NCBI GenBank assembly: GCA_933207985.1 | Contig: OW240921.1 | Location: 105,227,573 to 105,291,572 of the forward strand | Reading direction: 5' to 3' | DNA length: 64,000 nt | From: Pelobates cultripes | Taxonomy: Eukaryota; Chordata; Amphibia; Anura; Pelobatidae | Part shown: positions 21,032-32,287 of the stretch, in pieces | Numbering within the stretch: position 1 is the stretch's first letter | Layout of the letters: each line of letters opens with the position of its first letter | Notes under the pieces: model-generated | Seen by the model: only the letters and a program-made list of their open reading frames with translations | What the model was told of the DNA's origin: nothing | Database searches by the model: none | Translations under genes and position numbers: made by a program

Positions 21032-21617
21032 CGGAAACCGGAAGTAATTTGCCGCGACTACAGCAACCCGATGGGACCAAAAAAGAAGACTACAGACAAC
21101 ATTGCTGATTGGTTATCTGGCAAAAGAGGCGGGTTGAAAGTACCCGTTTTCCCGCACTAATATGTGTATTTAAATGTGTTTGAAGCTTGTGAAATGTTAC
21201 TGCACCTGAGGAAGACGAGTGTGTTCGTCGAAACGCGTTGTGCTTATGGTATCTACCTGTTAACAGCATCACTACAACTTTTATGTAAGAATTTTTATAC
21301 TTTTTATAAATAAATGTGAATACTTGCTTTTGTAATTGGTGTGCCTGTTCTATACCATTCATTTTGAGGAACAAGCTTCACATAGAGGAATACCCTTTGC
21401 ATTTTTTTTCTGCAAACACCATCACCCGAAAATAGACTGTCAGAAAAGGGTTATATTATTGAACCCTCCAGCATTTGATTCCTGGTTAACATCTGATCCT
21501 GTTTATATATTTGGGTATTTGTGTGTTTTTAGTGGGTATTTATTCCTCCACAGTGCATGTATTACACTCCATTTTGTGGTATCACATATTTACGCTGCAC
21601 ACTATTCCTTTGTATAC
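21032..21617 (+). repeat. Penelope-like terminal repeat, right arm
   Basis: Mirror of the left arm, ending at the target duplication. It contains AATAAATG-type poly(A) context near 21307 and the hammerhead-like core at 21208-21237. Confidence 0.88.
21208..21237 (+). ncRNA. hammerhead-like core in Penelope-like terminal repeat
   Basis: CTGAGGA (fits CUGANGA), then a perfect five-base stem II gacga/tcgtc around gtgtgt, then GAAAC. Penelope-like elements are known to carry hammerhead motifs in their terminal repeats. I could not confirm stems I and III or the cleavage triplet, so the call covers the core only. Confidence 0.45.
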
Positions 21618-21900
21618 CCTCTTATTCCAGTGAGACTGTTAGTGGAAACAGCAATTGCACCAGCAAAGTGCAATTTTCGCTCAAGAGAATGCTTCTCACA
21701 GGGAAGCATTGACTAATACTTCCATACTAAACCTCTTCTGCTAGAATGATCATTCTAGAATAGAAAACCAAGCAACCCATCAGGCTGTCAGCTTGACAGC
21801 CAGTTGCTGTTTCTAAATTGTTCTAACTCAGTCTCTTGAAATGGCACTTTTATGAATTGGAACAATTGAAGTGCTTTATCGGTTTGGGATGCCCCTTTAA

Positions 21901-23074
21901 TTTGCCATGCTTCTCTGTATTCATAACCGATACACTTGTATTTGTGTCTGGACATTCTGTTTGATTCTTTGAACATTTTCATCTCTGGGAACATTGATAT
22001 AAAATATAAAGCAAGGTATGAGAGTAGAATTTTTGCTACAGTTTATAATCTTGATGGTGGAATAGCCTGAAAAAGCTTATGAATGACAAAATAGATTTAG
22101 AATACCTTCATGGGTGACTTTTATTCTCGTATTGCCTTTACATGTTTTTTTCTTCTTTTATGGTATGTTTGTTATTAATTACTGTTTTTAAAGTCATATT
22201 AGACGTAGTTAGTTTTATTCATTTGTATTAAATCAATTTACTTTAAAGATTCAAAAGGAAAGTTTAAATAACTCATCAATCCTGACTGCAGAGTACAAAC
22301 ATAAGTCCTTTATAATTGTTTCCCTTTATTAAAAACCAAAGCAAGAAATCACAGCACCTATAAATATTTAATGTTAGTCGTTACAAATTTGAACTCGTAC
22401 AATATCTCAACGTTGATATGTTTTTGATGCATAATAAAATAAAAGGTGACAATGAAAATGCAACTACATGAGAAACTCTTCTTACTAGGAAATATATTTT
22501 CCCACTGAGAAAGAAAAAAGAAAGAAAGAATAATTAACTACTGTGCTATTTTGTAAAAATGAATAATATTTTTATCTATTTTTTTCTTATGTCAATTATC
22601 AATCAATACAATGTTTTATAATTCATCTTGGAGAAACTTTGTTAGTGTAATAGTAACGTTATTACGTTCTCTGCTGAACAAATGCTTCTCTATGGGAATT
22701 TGTATCACAGTAAAGACAAGAAGCCCAACAAAGCAGATGAAAAAAGGGGATAGATTTTCACAACCTCGAACTGTGAATTATGATTTAATATTTCGGTCCC
22801 TGTTGACAATTTTGTTAAAAGATAACTTTATTCACAACAAAGATTAGCAGCTATAACCTATAAATCACAGTGTGCTAATATGAGTGATTACATTTCTATT
22901 GTATGTGAGAAATTGTGCTTTAAATATAATGTAGCTCAGACAACTATGCCGAGAGAATAGCTATGCAGAGGCGGTATTATCTGTTAAAGCTATATATTTA
23001 ATTGTTTTATATAAATCACCAGGATATAGCATTTATTGCAAACTTATTTCCAGATAAAAATTATATTTATGTTA
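21901..23074. other. AT-rich intergenic DNA
   Basis: No gene or clear repeat. A short (aaag)n tract is at 22511-22529. Confidence 0.6.
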
Positions 23075-23079
23075 AGAAC

Positions 23080-23593
23080 TGTCAGGCTAAGACTGAGGCA
23101 CAACCAAGAACCAAGTTAAACACAATGAATAGACTAAATTAGATTAACGTATTACCGGGCCTTAAAATTGGCTGGATTTAACATAAATAGAATAGTCAAC
23201 AACAAAGCCGAGGTCAGGGACACAGACAGAAACATTAACAAGTAAACACAGCCAAAGGGTCAAGAATACCAGAAATAAGGATAGTCAGGAACAAGCCAAG
23301 ATCAAATAGCCATATTACAAACTTACAGAACGAGCTTCAAATAACCAGCTAGTGGAAACCACAACAGGGCAATTCAAAACAAGCAGATTTGGGTTTAAAT
23401 AACGCAAAAAACCTGCATATTGGTTTAAAGGGGTCCTATGATCCCAGAACATTCGTGCAGCGTGAAAAACGTGCCTTAATGATACTGGATATGGGAGCTG
23501 CAGCAGACGCGGCTTAGGCAGAAAGACACTGGGAACCAAGTAAGAAGCATCCCTCTCCATCAGCATCACCACACCCAATCGGGTGGTGTGACA
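23080..23593 (-). mobile_element. solo gypsy-like LTR, 514 bp, TSD agaac
   Basis: Plus-strand ends are TGTCAGGC...GTGTGACA, with flanking agaac at 23075-23079 and 23594-23598. Read on the minus strand it begins TGTCACACCACCC, has a TATTTAAA box (23394-23401 region) and the CTTGGCTTGTTCCTGACTAT style of text seen in other amphibian gypsy LTRs. No internal region accompanies it. Confidence 0.78.
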
Positions 23594-23598
23594 AGAAC

Positions 23599-24236
23599 AA
23601 GTATATGTAATAACACTCCCATTTGAGTCTGCCATTATTTGGAAGTTACAGTTAGAATTAGATCTGCACTTTGGACTCCTCCTGACTTTCCATTTCACTA
23701 GTAATATATTCTCTAGACTATATTCAGAGCATGCAGATGTCTTCCTTGCTGGTATACTAAATTAGCCACTGCTACGTTACTGTTTCATCTATTACCAGTG
23801 AGGCCTGCCGACCTGAGTTAGTGCAAGTCACATATAAATCAGTTTTGCAGATACCGTATCAAGCTTTGCAGTAGCAGAATATCCTAAGCTGGGAATTCAA
23901 ACTACTTCTCTCTTGAATCACATAGAAGTAAGACATTGAAGAAACAAAGTAGGAAGGAAGTCTAGGACACAGGACTTAAAATGGGACTGTAACATGAAGA
24001 ATAACACTTGGGAATAATAATATGCCATTTGTGATTTTGAAATCAAAAAGCCATGTTCCACTAAGTGTAAAAGTTTATGAAATTAGTATTATTGTTATTT
24101 GATTATTATCAAATATGTATTTAAATTCAGATTAATGAGTGAGTACAAAAACCGGCCAAGACATGTTTGTGTATTTTGAAACCTTTGTCCCTGGCATAAC
24201 ATCTGTTATCATAAACCCTTTTACTCCAGTTTAACT
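23599..24236. other. no gene seen
   Basis: Unique-looking sequence without recognised features. Confidence 0.55.
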
Positions 24237-24376
24237 AATGTAAATAATGACCTTTCTGAGAAATGGCAATGCTTACATTGGTCAGTCTGGGTGCCTCAAT
24301 AAGACAACCACTAGAGGCACCCACACTGACCAATGTAAGCATTACCGTTTTCTCATAATGGTCATTATTTACATTT
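24237..24376. repeat. long hairpin of a MITE
   Basis: aatgtaaataatgacc... at 24237-24299 and its inverse at 24314-24376 pair over about 60 bases around a 14-base loop. The outer sequence ends gagtgtccctttaaa at 24432-24446, the terminus of the TTAA-type MITE family, so this is probably the core of one such element. Confidence 0.7.
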
Positions 24377-24449
24377 GTCAGACTGCAGGAACAGGGTTTA
24401 TGCACCCAAACTACTGCATTTAGATAAAGAGTAAAGAGTGTCCCTTTAA

Positions 24450-25426
24450 AGCCTATGTAAACTTCCATTGGAAGACATTTATTAATTGAAATCCTTCATG
24501 TTTGGTGCTGCTAAAGGCGTTGAATGCTTATCATAGAGAAGCATTGAACGTATTGCTTTATTTTGTTAAGTATCTGATTAACTGAGCACAGCATTGGCCA
24601 CACATGACTAGTAGGTCCCCATTGACCAGATGATCAAAGATCATCCAATATGATAGTCTCGGAAGACCTTCCTATATCTTACAGGGTGGAAGAGGAGCCC
24701 ATAATGTAAACTGAAGAAATTCTAACATGGTACATGAATATATTTAGTTATTTTTTATGCTAGAGTTTTCCATTAATTATCTAAACCTCCGCTTGTATTT
24801 ATAAGTGAAAAGAAACACAGAAACTGTTCAAAATGGGTAATTAAATTCAATAGCAAACAGGCAATTAGGCAAAGAAGCAGAATGACATTGAAGAGTAATG
24901 TAAAGAATGCAAGAAATGATGCATGATATCTAATGATAATCATTAGGGACGATCATTATTAAGATTTAACATGTATCTGTCTCCTTGAACATTTTTTCTA
25001 AGTTCTATTTGTGAGCAATTATATTTCTAATGGTTTTCTATTATGAAAATATAATATAATTAAAAAATAAAATAAAAAAGATTTCTGCTGCACCCGGTAA
25101 GACTTCTAAGCTTCAAAAATTGCACTGTTAGCCCGGATTTGGAATGCTTTAAAAGACTAAACTAAGTGAAAAAAAAAAAATCTTTTAATTATTTGAATAT
25201 CCGATCATCTGAAATCACAACACTTCAACATCAAAGACATGACTTTGAAGAACCTTGACAGCCCAGAACCTTGAAGCAGCTAAAAGGAAAATAACACTTC
25301 AACCAATTGACTCCAGTTTCCACTGGCAATAATTGTTGGGATTAGCAGTGTTTTGGCTGTTGTACAGAGTTAGTATAATTCCTCTATATTATCTAAATAT
25401 GTAAATTAGGTGTGAGGATATAGTTT
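24450..25426. other. no gene seen
   Basis: AT-rich intergenic sequence, with a MITE-like word pair (tgaatgctta/gaagcattga) near 24520. Nothing else recognised. Confidence 0.5.
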
Positions 25427-26162
25427 CAGAACTAGCTCTGTTTCATCTTTGGTTGACTGTGTCTCATACTATGTTGACCTCTTGATTTTGGATCTTTGGA
25501 TCTCATGCACTTTGTAGCTTTCCTGTTGTCCTGAGCATTTTGCTTCAAATGCAACAGGCATGGGTGAGACACCATAACTTAGCATTATTAAATTCTTCTG
25601 GTCAACCAAAAGCATGTAGTTCTGTGACTTAGGCATTTATTTTCCCTTGTTGTCTTTTATGATATAACCAACAGAACAGGTAAAATAGATGGCACTAAAA
25701 ATTATCTTACAAGAATATATTGCTATTAAAAACTGATGATGATGATGAATCTGATAATTTTGGACATTCAGTGCTAATATTCAGTGCTTTCCTATGGGGA
25801 AAATCGAACGCTGGAAGTCTGTGAGGACCAAAAAGTCCATGTGGATTCCTGTAGCCATCTAGTGGCTGTCCGAACAAAAGTCTCTGAGCCAGAAAAAAAA
25901 CTCAACCCAAACAACTTATTTTAACTATAATGGTTTCTTTAAATTTACTTATCATGCTTTATTATCGATGTGTATTATTTCCACTATCATTAATAGTTTG
26001 ATTGGATCATTTGTTACTGGCATAAATGTTATTCATTGAAATCACAGGCCACCTTGTCTAATTTTAATCAACTTGTTCATACCTTTCTTCTATTTCAGAG
26101 ACTCCAACTACCTATATTTCCATTTTGACATTTCTAATCCACGGCAATACTTAGAAAAAGGA
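25427..26162. repeat. old duplicated segments, first copies
   Basis: 25427-25660 resembles 28364-28585 (shared tttcat, ttgactgt, tgattttg, ctcctgttgtc, gagcattttgct, cttttcccttgtt in order). 26010-26158 resembles 26736-26862 (ttattcattga, ctccaactacctatattt, acatttctaatccac). All are in direct orientation and too diverged to be recent. No coding meaning is evident. A MITE relic (gctttcctatgggg) is at 25789-25930. Confidence 0.55.
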
Positions 26163-27270
26163 TTTTTAAAATTGGTTCTTTTTTTTTCCCTCATATTCTT
26201 TTTCAGTTTCTATTTTAGCTGACCCAATTTCCATTGAGCAAATGTATTCATTTTAAAATAATATCTACTGTCCAAATGCTTCAAATTCAGAACTTTCTTC
26301 CTGTATGTGAGACATATACTAGTCAGTCTATATGTGGCATAGAAATAGATAGACGTGGATAGTCTACGCCTCACAAATTGGAAGAAAGTTCTGCATTTTG
26401 TGCAGTTGGATGGTAGTTATTATATTAGAAATATTAAATTGAAAGTGTGAAAGGTTAAATTATATTTTCATACATTTCCTGTTAAAATAACTTGTGTTCC
26501 AGCCAGATAAGGCAGACAACTTTTGTCTCTGGATCAGGATGGAATCATTTTAAAATCCTGTTAAGGTAACAACTCTTTTAGACTTAACAGTATGTAAAGG
26601 GCATGTCGGGCAGGTTCTGTTAACTGGATTTACTTATCGGACTCTATTAACAATGTTTTATATTAGTTCCCTTTTCATTTGTAGTTTTTTGTTTCTTTTT
26701 TTTTCCTTCTTTTTTTTATGGCCAATTGTTACTGCCCAAAATATATTATTCATTGAATTCATTGGCCTGTTTGCCTACTTTTTAGTCAACCTACTTATCC
26801 CAGCTTTTATTTCTAAAGCTCCAACTGCCTACATTTACATTTCTAATCCACTGGCGTAGTTGAAAACGTTTTTTAAAATTACATCTAATCCACTTATTTT
26901 CAATTCAACGTTGAAGAATCGGCTAATGTAGTGAAACCCATGGGATAAAATTACAGAATTCGGAGATGGTTCTTGTATCCATAAAGTGAATAGAGAAACT
27001 GTGAATTTAAATTGTCAGGTATATAAGCCTTTCATAAATCATTCCATCTAATGAAAATTCCCTATGCTGACCTGCCATACTAAGGTAATAGAGTAAAACA
27101 TACTGTTCTGTAGAAGAACTGTAGTGTGGTAACAGTTATTGAACACATTTTGAATGAATAAATACATTTATTGTCAATAAGTATTAAAAGAAGGTTTATG
27201 TTAGTGCGATCCGGTGTGCAGTAGAACGAAAATGCTGTTTTAAAACATTCAATAATATTATTTGTATTAA
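26163..27270. other. AT-rich DNA including second copy of a duplicated segment
   Basis: 26736-26862 is the second copy of the segment at 26010-26158. No gene or RNA recognised. Confidence 0.5.
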
Positions 27271-28155
27271 CAGTGGCAGAAGTACCGCCAGTGCAGCCGC
27301 ACTGTGGCCCACAAGCACAGTGCACCCATTAGGTGGCCCATTTACTTATTGCCACCTGATGGCCATCTCTGACAAGGAATACAGGCAGGCACTGTGTCCC
27401 GTTAATAGCGCGACAAGGCCACCTGATCTGTGAGAAGAGCACAAGTTACTTCCTCCCAGCTTACCATCGAGCTGCGCAGGAGACAGGTAGGGGAGGACAC
27501 GAGAGAAGGGAGTGTGAGAGCCAAGACTGGCCCAGACTCCCATCAAACGCAGCCAGAGTCCACTTGAACCCAGGGAAGCCACCCTTCTGCACCTAAAGGT
27601 ATGGAAAATATATGTAATGTGATCTTTGAGTGCGTATGTCTGTGTATGTTTTATTTGAGTGTGTTATCTGTGTGTGTGTTATCTTTGTATATATGTGTAT
27701 TATATGTGTGTGTATATGTTATGTGTATCTGTGTGTCTGTATGTGTATCTGTGGGACAATGTGTACCCCTGGGTATGGATGTGTATGTGCATCTGCATGT
27801 GTGTAAGTGTTTGTATCTGTATGTATCAGTGTGTGTCTGTGTATATGGATGTGTCAGTGTGTGTGTGTGTGTGGCAGTGTATATGTATATACATATCAGA
27901 ATTCAAACTCCAATACTACACACACCCTCTACATTCAAAGGCAAACACTACACACAAGTAAACCACTGTATACAAATGGCAACAGTACATAAAACACACA
28001 ACACTACACACAAATACACCTCTACAAAGATGAGCAAATGGTAGATCCCCAGCCAGCTAAGCACAGATGGGGATCTACCTTTTTTTCATCCTTGCAAGAG
28101 GGTAGTCCAAAAAAAATTCTGCTTCAGGGCCCGCTCTACTTTAGCTCCACCACTG
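27271..28155. mobile_element. hAT-like non-autonomous element with internal minisatellite
   Basis: The left end CAGTGGCAGAAGTA and right end TAGCTCCACCACTG are inverted repeats, with CAGTG termini as in hAT elements. The target duplication is imperfect (tattaa/tattac). The interior has a GC-rich part and then a TGTGTGTATCTG-type minisatellite at 27640-27890, followed by a CA-rich inverse-like tract. There is no transposase. Open frames inside are repeat artefacts. Confidence 0.6.
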
Positions 28156-30500
28156 ATTATTACCAATAGTGTTTCATTAGCATGCTTGTATCCATTCTTA
28201 CTATTATTATGTTCATTAGTTTATACTTCCAGTCACTAGGTTACCTACCAAATGTAGAACTATTTCAGACCTCACATTAATGTATACTCCTTCGTAGCAA
28301 GCAAATCATTCTATTTCAAATGCATTATATATGTCGTTGGAGCTCTGCACAATATCACCATGATTTCTGTTTCATTCTCAGTTGACTGTACTGTTTCTTG
28401 TACTTTATTGGCCACGTGATTTTGAACCTTTGTATCTCTTACAATGAATAGCTCTCCTGTTGTCTGGAGCATTTTGCTGCAAACACAGGAGGCTTGGATG
28501 ATACACCATGGACTTCATGTCAGCCAATGGCATGCAGTTGTGTGGCTTAGACATTTCTTTTCCCTTGTTTTCTTAATTAATAATTTCTTCATGCCCTACT
28601 TTTGTCCTTGTCAGTTGTTGGATGTTGGATATGGATAAACAAAAACTGTAAATTTATCAGAACTGGATGGAAAAAAAATCAAATTTGGGTATCAAACTCT
28701 TTTCAATTAGACATATGGCTAATGGCTATATATTTACATATTAGATGTGGGAGATTACATTTGCATGAATGACATGTTAAATTATCCAGAAGTAACCCCT
28801 CCATTGCCTACCACTTTTTGTTTGAATACAATGTTAGCATAACATATATTTGAAGCGTTTGATCTGTAGCTAGCTTATAAACATATCACAACACACAGGC
28901 AACTTTGCAGACATACTTACAACATTAAATGTGAAAATTTACACAATTTTTATTTTGCACTTCAGACAACGTTAGACAATATACAGTGTCCATTTTCTTA
29001 CAAAATTTTTCACTAAGGGTTGAAATGTTAGTGTAAAAGCAAGAAGGCAATTTTTAACATAAAAAGGTAGATGTTACAAAAATCTATAAATAAAAAAGTC
29101 AAATATATTTAGTATTTTAAGGACTCTGAAGACATACTAGCATTGCAGCTTACTGAAAATGGCACCCGAATGCAAAAAGCAAAATGTGTTCCTCTACAGC
29201 AGCATTTCTAAATTGTTGTACCAAATTGGGCTTCCACGGAGATTTGCCCATAGGGTGGACCAAGCACTTAGAGTCACTCAATTGGCATTGCTGAACATGG
29301 GCCTGGTCAGGCACTGCGGCTGTTTAAGAGAGTGACCGGGCCCCTGTAGTATTGGATGCTAGGAGGAAGTGACAGCCTGTCGTTTCCTCCCAGACCGTGA
29401 GCATGCCGGCTGGACAGAGAGAGGCAGCAGCAAGGAGTGAGCAGCAGCCCGCAATACTTTAGCTTCAGCCAGCAGCAGACAGCACCATGATAGCAGCACT
29501 CCTAGCAAGTGTGTGTGTTTTTGTGTCATTGTGTGTATCTGTTTGTGTGTGTGCGCATCTGTGTGTTTTTTCAGGGGGTACCACGATGTTGGTACACTAT
29601 GTCAAAGGGTACGACATGAAAAATTATTTGGGATGGTAATCATAAATAAAGAATACATGAGGCTTTAGATTTTATGCAGCATAATACATGCAAATAATAA
29701 CTTAAATACGTGATTTTGTTATTGAAGGGGTTAAAATGCATTCCTCAATATAGGTACATTTGAGATTGTATTTATTTATTTTTTTAAACTTGCAAAACCT
29801 CAACCTCAATTTCTGAAACTGTGAATTGCAACATTCTGGCTTCAATTCCCAAATCATATCTAGTACTTTTAATACCGTCAGTGTTTAACTTTTTTTGTTT
29901 TGTGACATTATTGCTATTCCTATTATTTAGTCCAAACAGTTAACAGCTTCTTGACTGTTTGTTAAAATTTAATTTCAGTTTGGTGTTGCACAAGAATATC
30001 CTTTCAATAACTGAATGTATATGTGGTACCACCAAAAAATAACTTATTGCATTTAATTTAGGATCACTAATGTTTTTTAGCTGGAGAATGGAGGTAACAA
30101 TCTTGGCTATACATAATAATTACAGAGAGGTCAAGAAGCAAGAATTATAAATTAAAACTGGCTATAAGCATCATGTATAGCTAATTTGCATCATGCAGTG
30201 AGACTGAATGGAGCCAATGGCTTAGCCATGTCATAGAAAAAGTATTGTAACCTTGTACACAAGTTGTTGATAAAAAAGGACTTCAATACCCACTTACATA
30301 CCTTCACGTTCTTTCCTCTTCTTCTCTCTCACTGCAATTTATTTTGCTCATTTATAGGCATATAGACCACTATAATGTTGACTCAGGAAGGGAAAAGATG
30401 CACCAGAGTATCACATACCAAGATAGAATAGGTAACAATTGGAGAGCAAAAAACAGGGAGCAAGAGAATACTTAGAACAGGCAGCAGCTGAAATAGCCTG
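28156..30500. other. no gene; duplicated segment and an unclassified repeat
   Basis: 28364-28585 is the second copy of 25427-25660. 29200-29640 is GC-richer and again carries a gtgtgtatctg-type tract (29507-29568) near its right end, suggesting a further TE related to those at 27271 and 31520. No gene recognised. Confidence 0.45.
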
Positions 30501-31350
30501 CCCTTCAGTGGGTCCCCACTTAGTTCTCAAGGTTCAGGGTGGCGGTCCAGTGCCCGGGACCCAGACACTGTCCGGGCGGTGGTGCGTGGACCTGGACCCA
30601 TGTATGCCTGATGTTCAGAGTAGGAGTCACAGTGTGGAGGTGGATTAGCAGGGTCTGGTGCAGGGTAACCACATGCCCCCTGGTGTTCAGCTTATGTGGA
30701 TCCCAGGAACTAGGAGCTAAATTTGCAGACCTCCCAGGAGCTGAATAGGGAGGCTCTGCAGGAGGGATGTATCCAGTACTGATGCAAGGCAAGACTAGAA
30801 ATAGGCACCATGCATGAAAACAAGACAAGACTAGGAGAACAAGGCAAGACTAGAGATAGGCACCATGCATGAAAACAAGGCAAGACTAGGAGAAAACAGA
30901 ACCAGAGCAGGGCAGAAAGCAGAACCCAGAACATGTATACAAGACATGAGGAAAACAAGAACATAACATGGGCATGACTGGACAGGACTGTACATGGACT
31001 GGGATTACAAGACAAGAGATACAAGGTAAAACAAGAGGAGACATAACTAAGCACTATATATGAAAAGTATGGGGATTTAGTCACATTATATGATCATACA
31101 TTGCACAAGCCTGCCAACAACGCCAATGTACCCCATATCTGGCAGGCCCTACACTGCCTAATGCAAGCTAAACCAACCACACTAAACCACAATACAAGGA
31201 AGGAATATAAGAATGAACCCAGAAACCCAGCAACAAAGAAAACCAGACATAGACCAGAAAACCAGAAAAACCAAGCAAGGACAGCAAAAAGAGTACTGGA
31301 TACCAGAAGCCATTGCCAGAATGATCCGTAGCGAGGAACAGGATGTGACA
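30501..31350 (-). mobile_element. gypsy-LTR-like repeat, copy B
   Basis: On the minus strand it starts TGTCACATCCTGTTCC at 31350 and follows copy A (3310 onward) in order, through the atggcttctggtatc and tgtctggttttcttt segments to the ccctgcaccagaccctg block. It has an internal 55-base tandem duplication at 30785-30894 (caaggcaagactag... aggcaccatgcatgaaaac). No protein domain. LTR status is inferred from the TGTCACA start. Confidence 0.55.
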
Positions 31351-31519
31351 TCAAGATGGTTTTAGCTCATCTTGTGCCATTGCAGAACATCTCTGAAACA
31401 AATCACAATTGGGTTTTGGTTAAGTGCTGTCAGGGGATCGTAGACACCATATCGGTGAGTGGACACTCCACCTTGCCAAAAGCACAAGATACCACATAAC
31501 AGCTTGATGGGGAAGTCTG

Positions 31520-32133
31520 CAATGGCATAACTTGGGGGGAGGGGGGGGGCAAAGTGGGCCATGGCCCCCCTATATCATGCAGTGCAACCACTTGTGCCCC
31601 CCCCCCAATTGAAATTGGAGTCGGGAGCTCTGTGTCTCCCTTCACAAGCTGCAGCAGCACTGTCACTGTGGAACTGTGCTGGGAGGGATTCCTCCTGGGT
31701 CATATAGAGCAGCGCAGGGGAGAGACAGGGAGAGGAAGCTCAGATCTGCACAGAGGCATCCAGGCAGCTGCTGGTAAGTTGGAGTCAGTGTGTGTCTGTA
31801 TGGTTCGGTCTCTGTGTGTGGGGGTGGGGGATTCAGTGTGTGTGGGGGGCTCAGTCTGTGTGTGTCAGGGGGCTCAGTCTGTCTGTGTATCAGTCAGTCT
31901 GTGTGTGTGTCAGTCTATGGGAGGAGGGGGTCAGTCTGTTTGTGTGGGGGGGCTCAGTCTGTTTGTGTGTGGGGATCAGTCTGTAGGTGTGTGGTGGGTC
32001 AGTCTGTTTGTATTGGTCAGTTCTTATATCTGCTCCACCTTTACATATATATATATATATATATATAGATAGTTAATACAATGCTAAACAAAAATCTGCA
32101 CACCAGTCAAGCCATAAGACTTGCTTTTCCCAC

Positions 32134-32170
<37 letters not shown>

Positions 32171-32287
32171 CTTACATACATATATACACACAAACACATA
32201 TATACACGTTTAATAACTGACTCCCTACTTTTGTCCCTTGCCCCTTATGTGCCCCCCCCTCAAGTATGAATCCTGGAGACGCCACTG
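31520..32287. mobile_element. hAT-like non-autonomous element with minisatellites
   Basis: The left end CAATGGCATAACTT with a G-run mirrors the right end AGACGCCACTG with a C-run. The flanks gaagtctg and ggagtttg match at 6 of 8 bases, fitting a decayed hAT duplication. The interior has GTCAGTCTGTGTGTG repeats (31785-32020) and two (TA)n tracts (32044-32066, 32136-32164). No transposase. Confidence 0.55.

Larger units (their letters stand above)
19640..21617 (+). mobile_element. 5'-truncated Penelope-like element with inverted terminal arms
   Basis: An 18-base direct repeat cctcttattccagtgaga (19622-19639 and 21618-21635) brackets the insertion. Inside, 19728-20314 and 21032-21617 are inverted copies of each other (587 and 586 bases, roughly two dozen differences by eye). 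They flank a short unique segment with a GIY-YIG ORF. Penelope-like elements are known for long terminal repeats (pLTRs) in direct or inverted orientation, variable target duplications and frequent 5' truncation. The left arm has about 88 extra outer bases (19640-19727) absent from the right arm. Reverse transcriptase is missing. Confidence 0.88.

Noticed and set aside
27601..28044. 147-residue Cys/Val-rich frame
   Set aside because: Produced by the TGTGTGTATCTG minisatellite inside the hAT-like element.
31554..32072. 172-residue Val/Ser/Cys-rich frame
   Set aside because: Also a minisatellite product, ending in a (TA)n tract.
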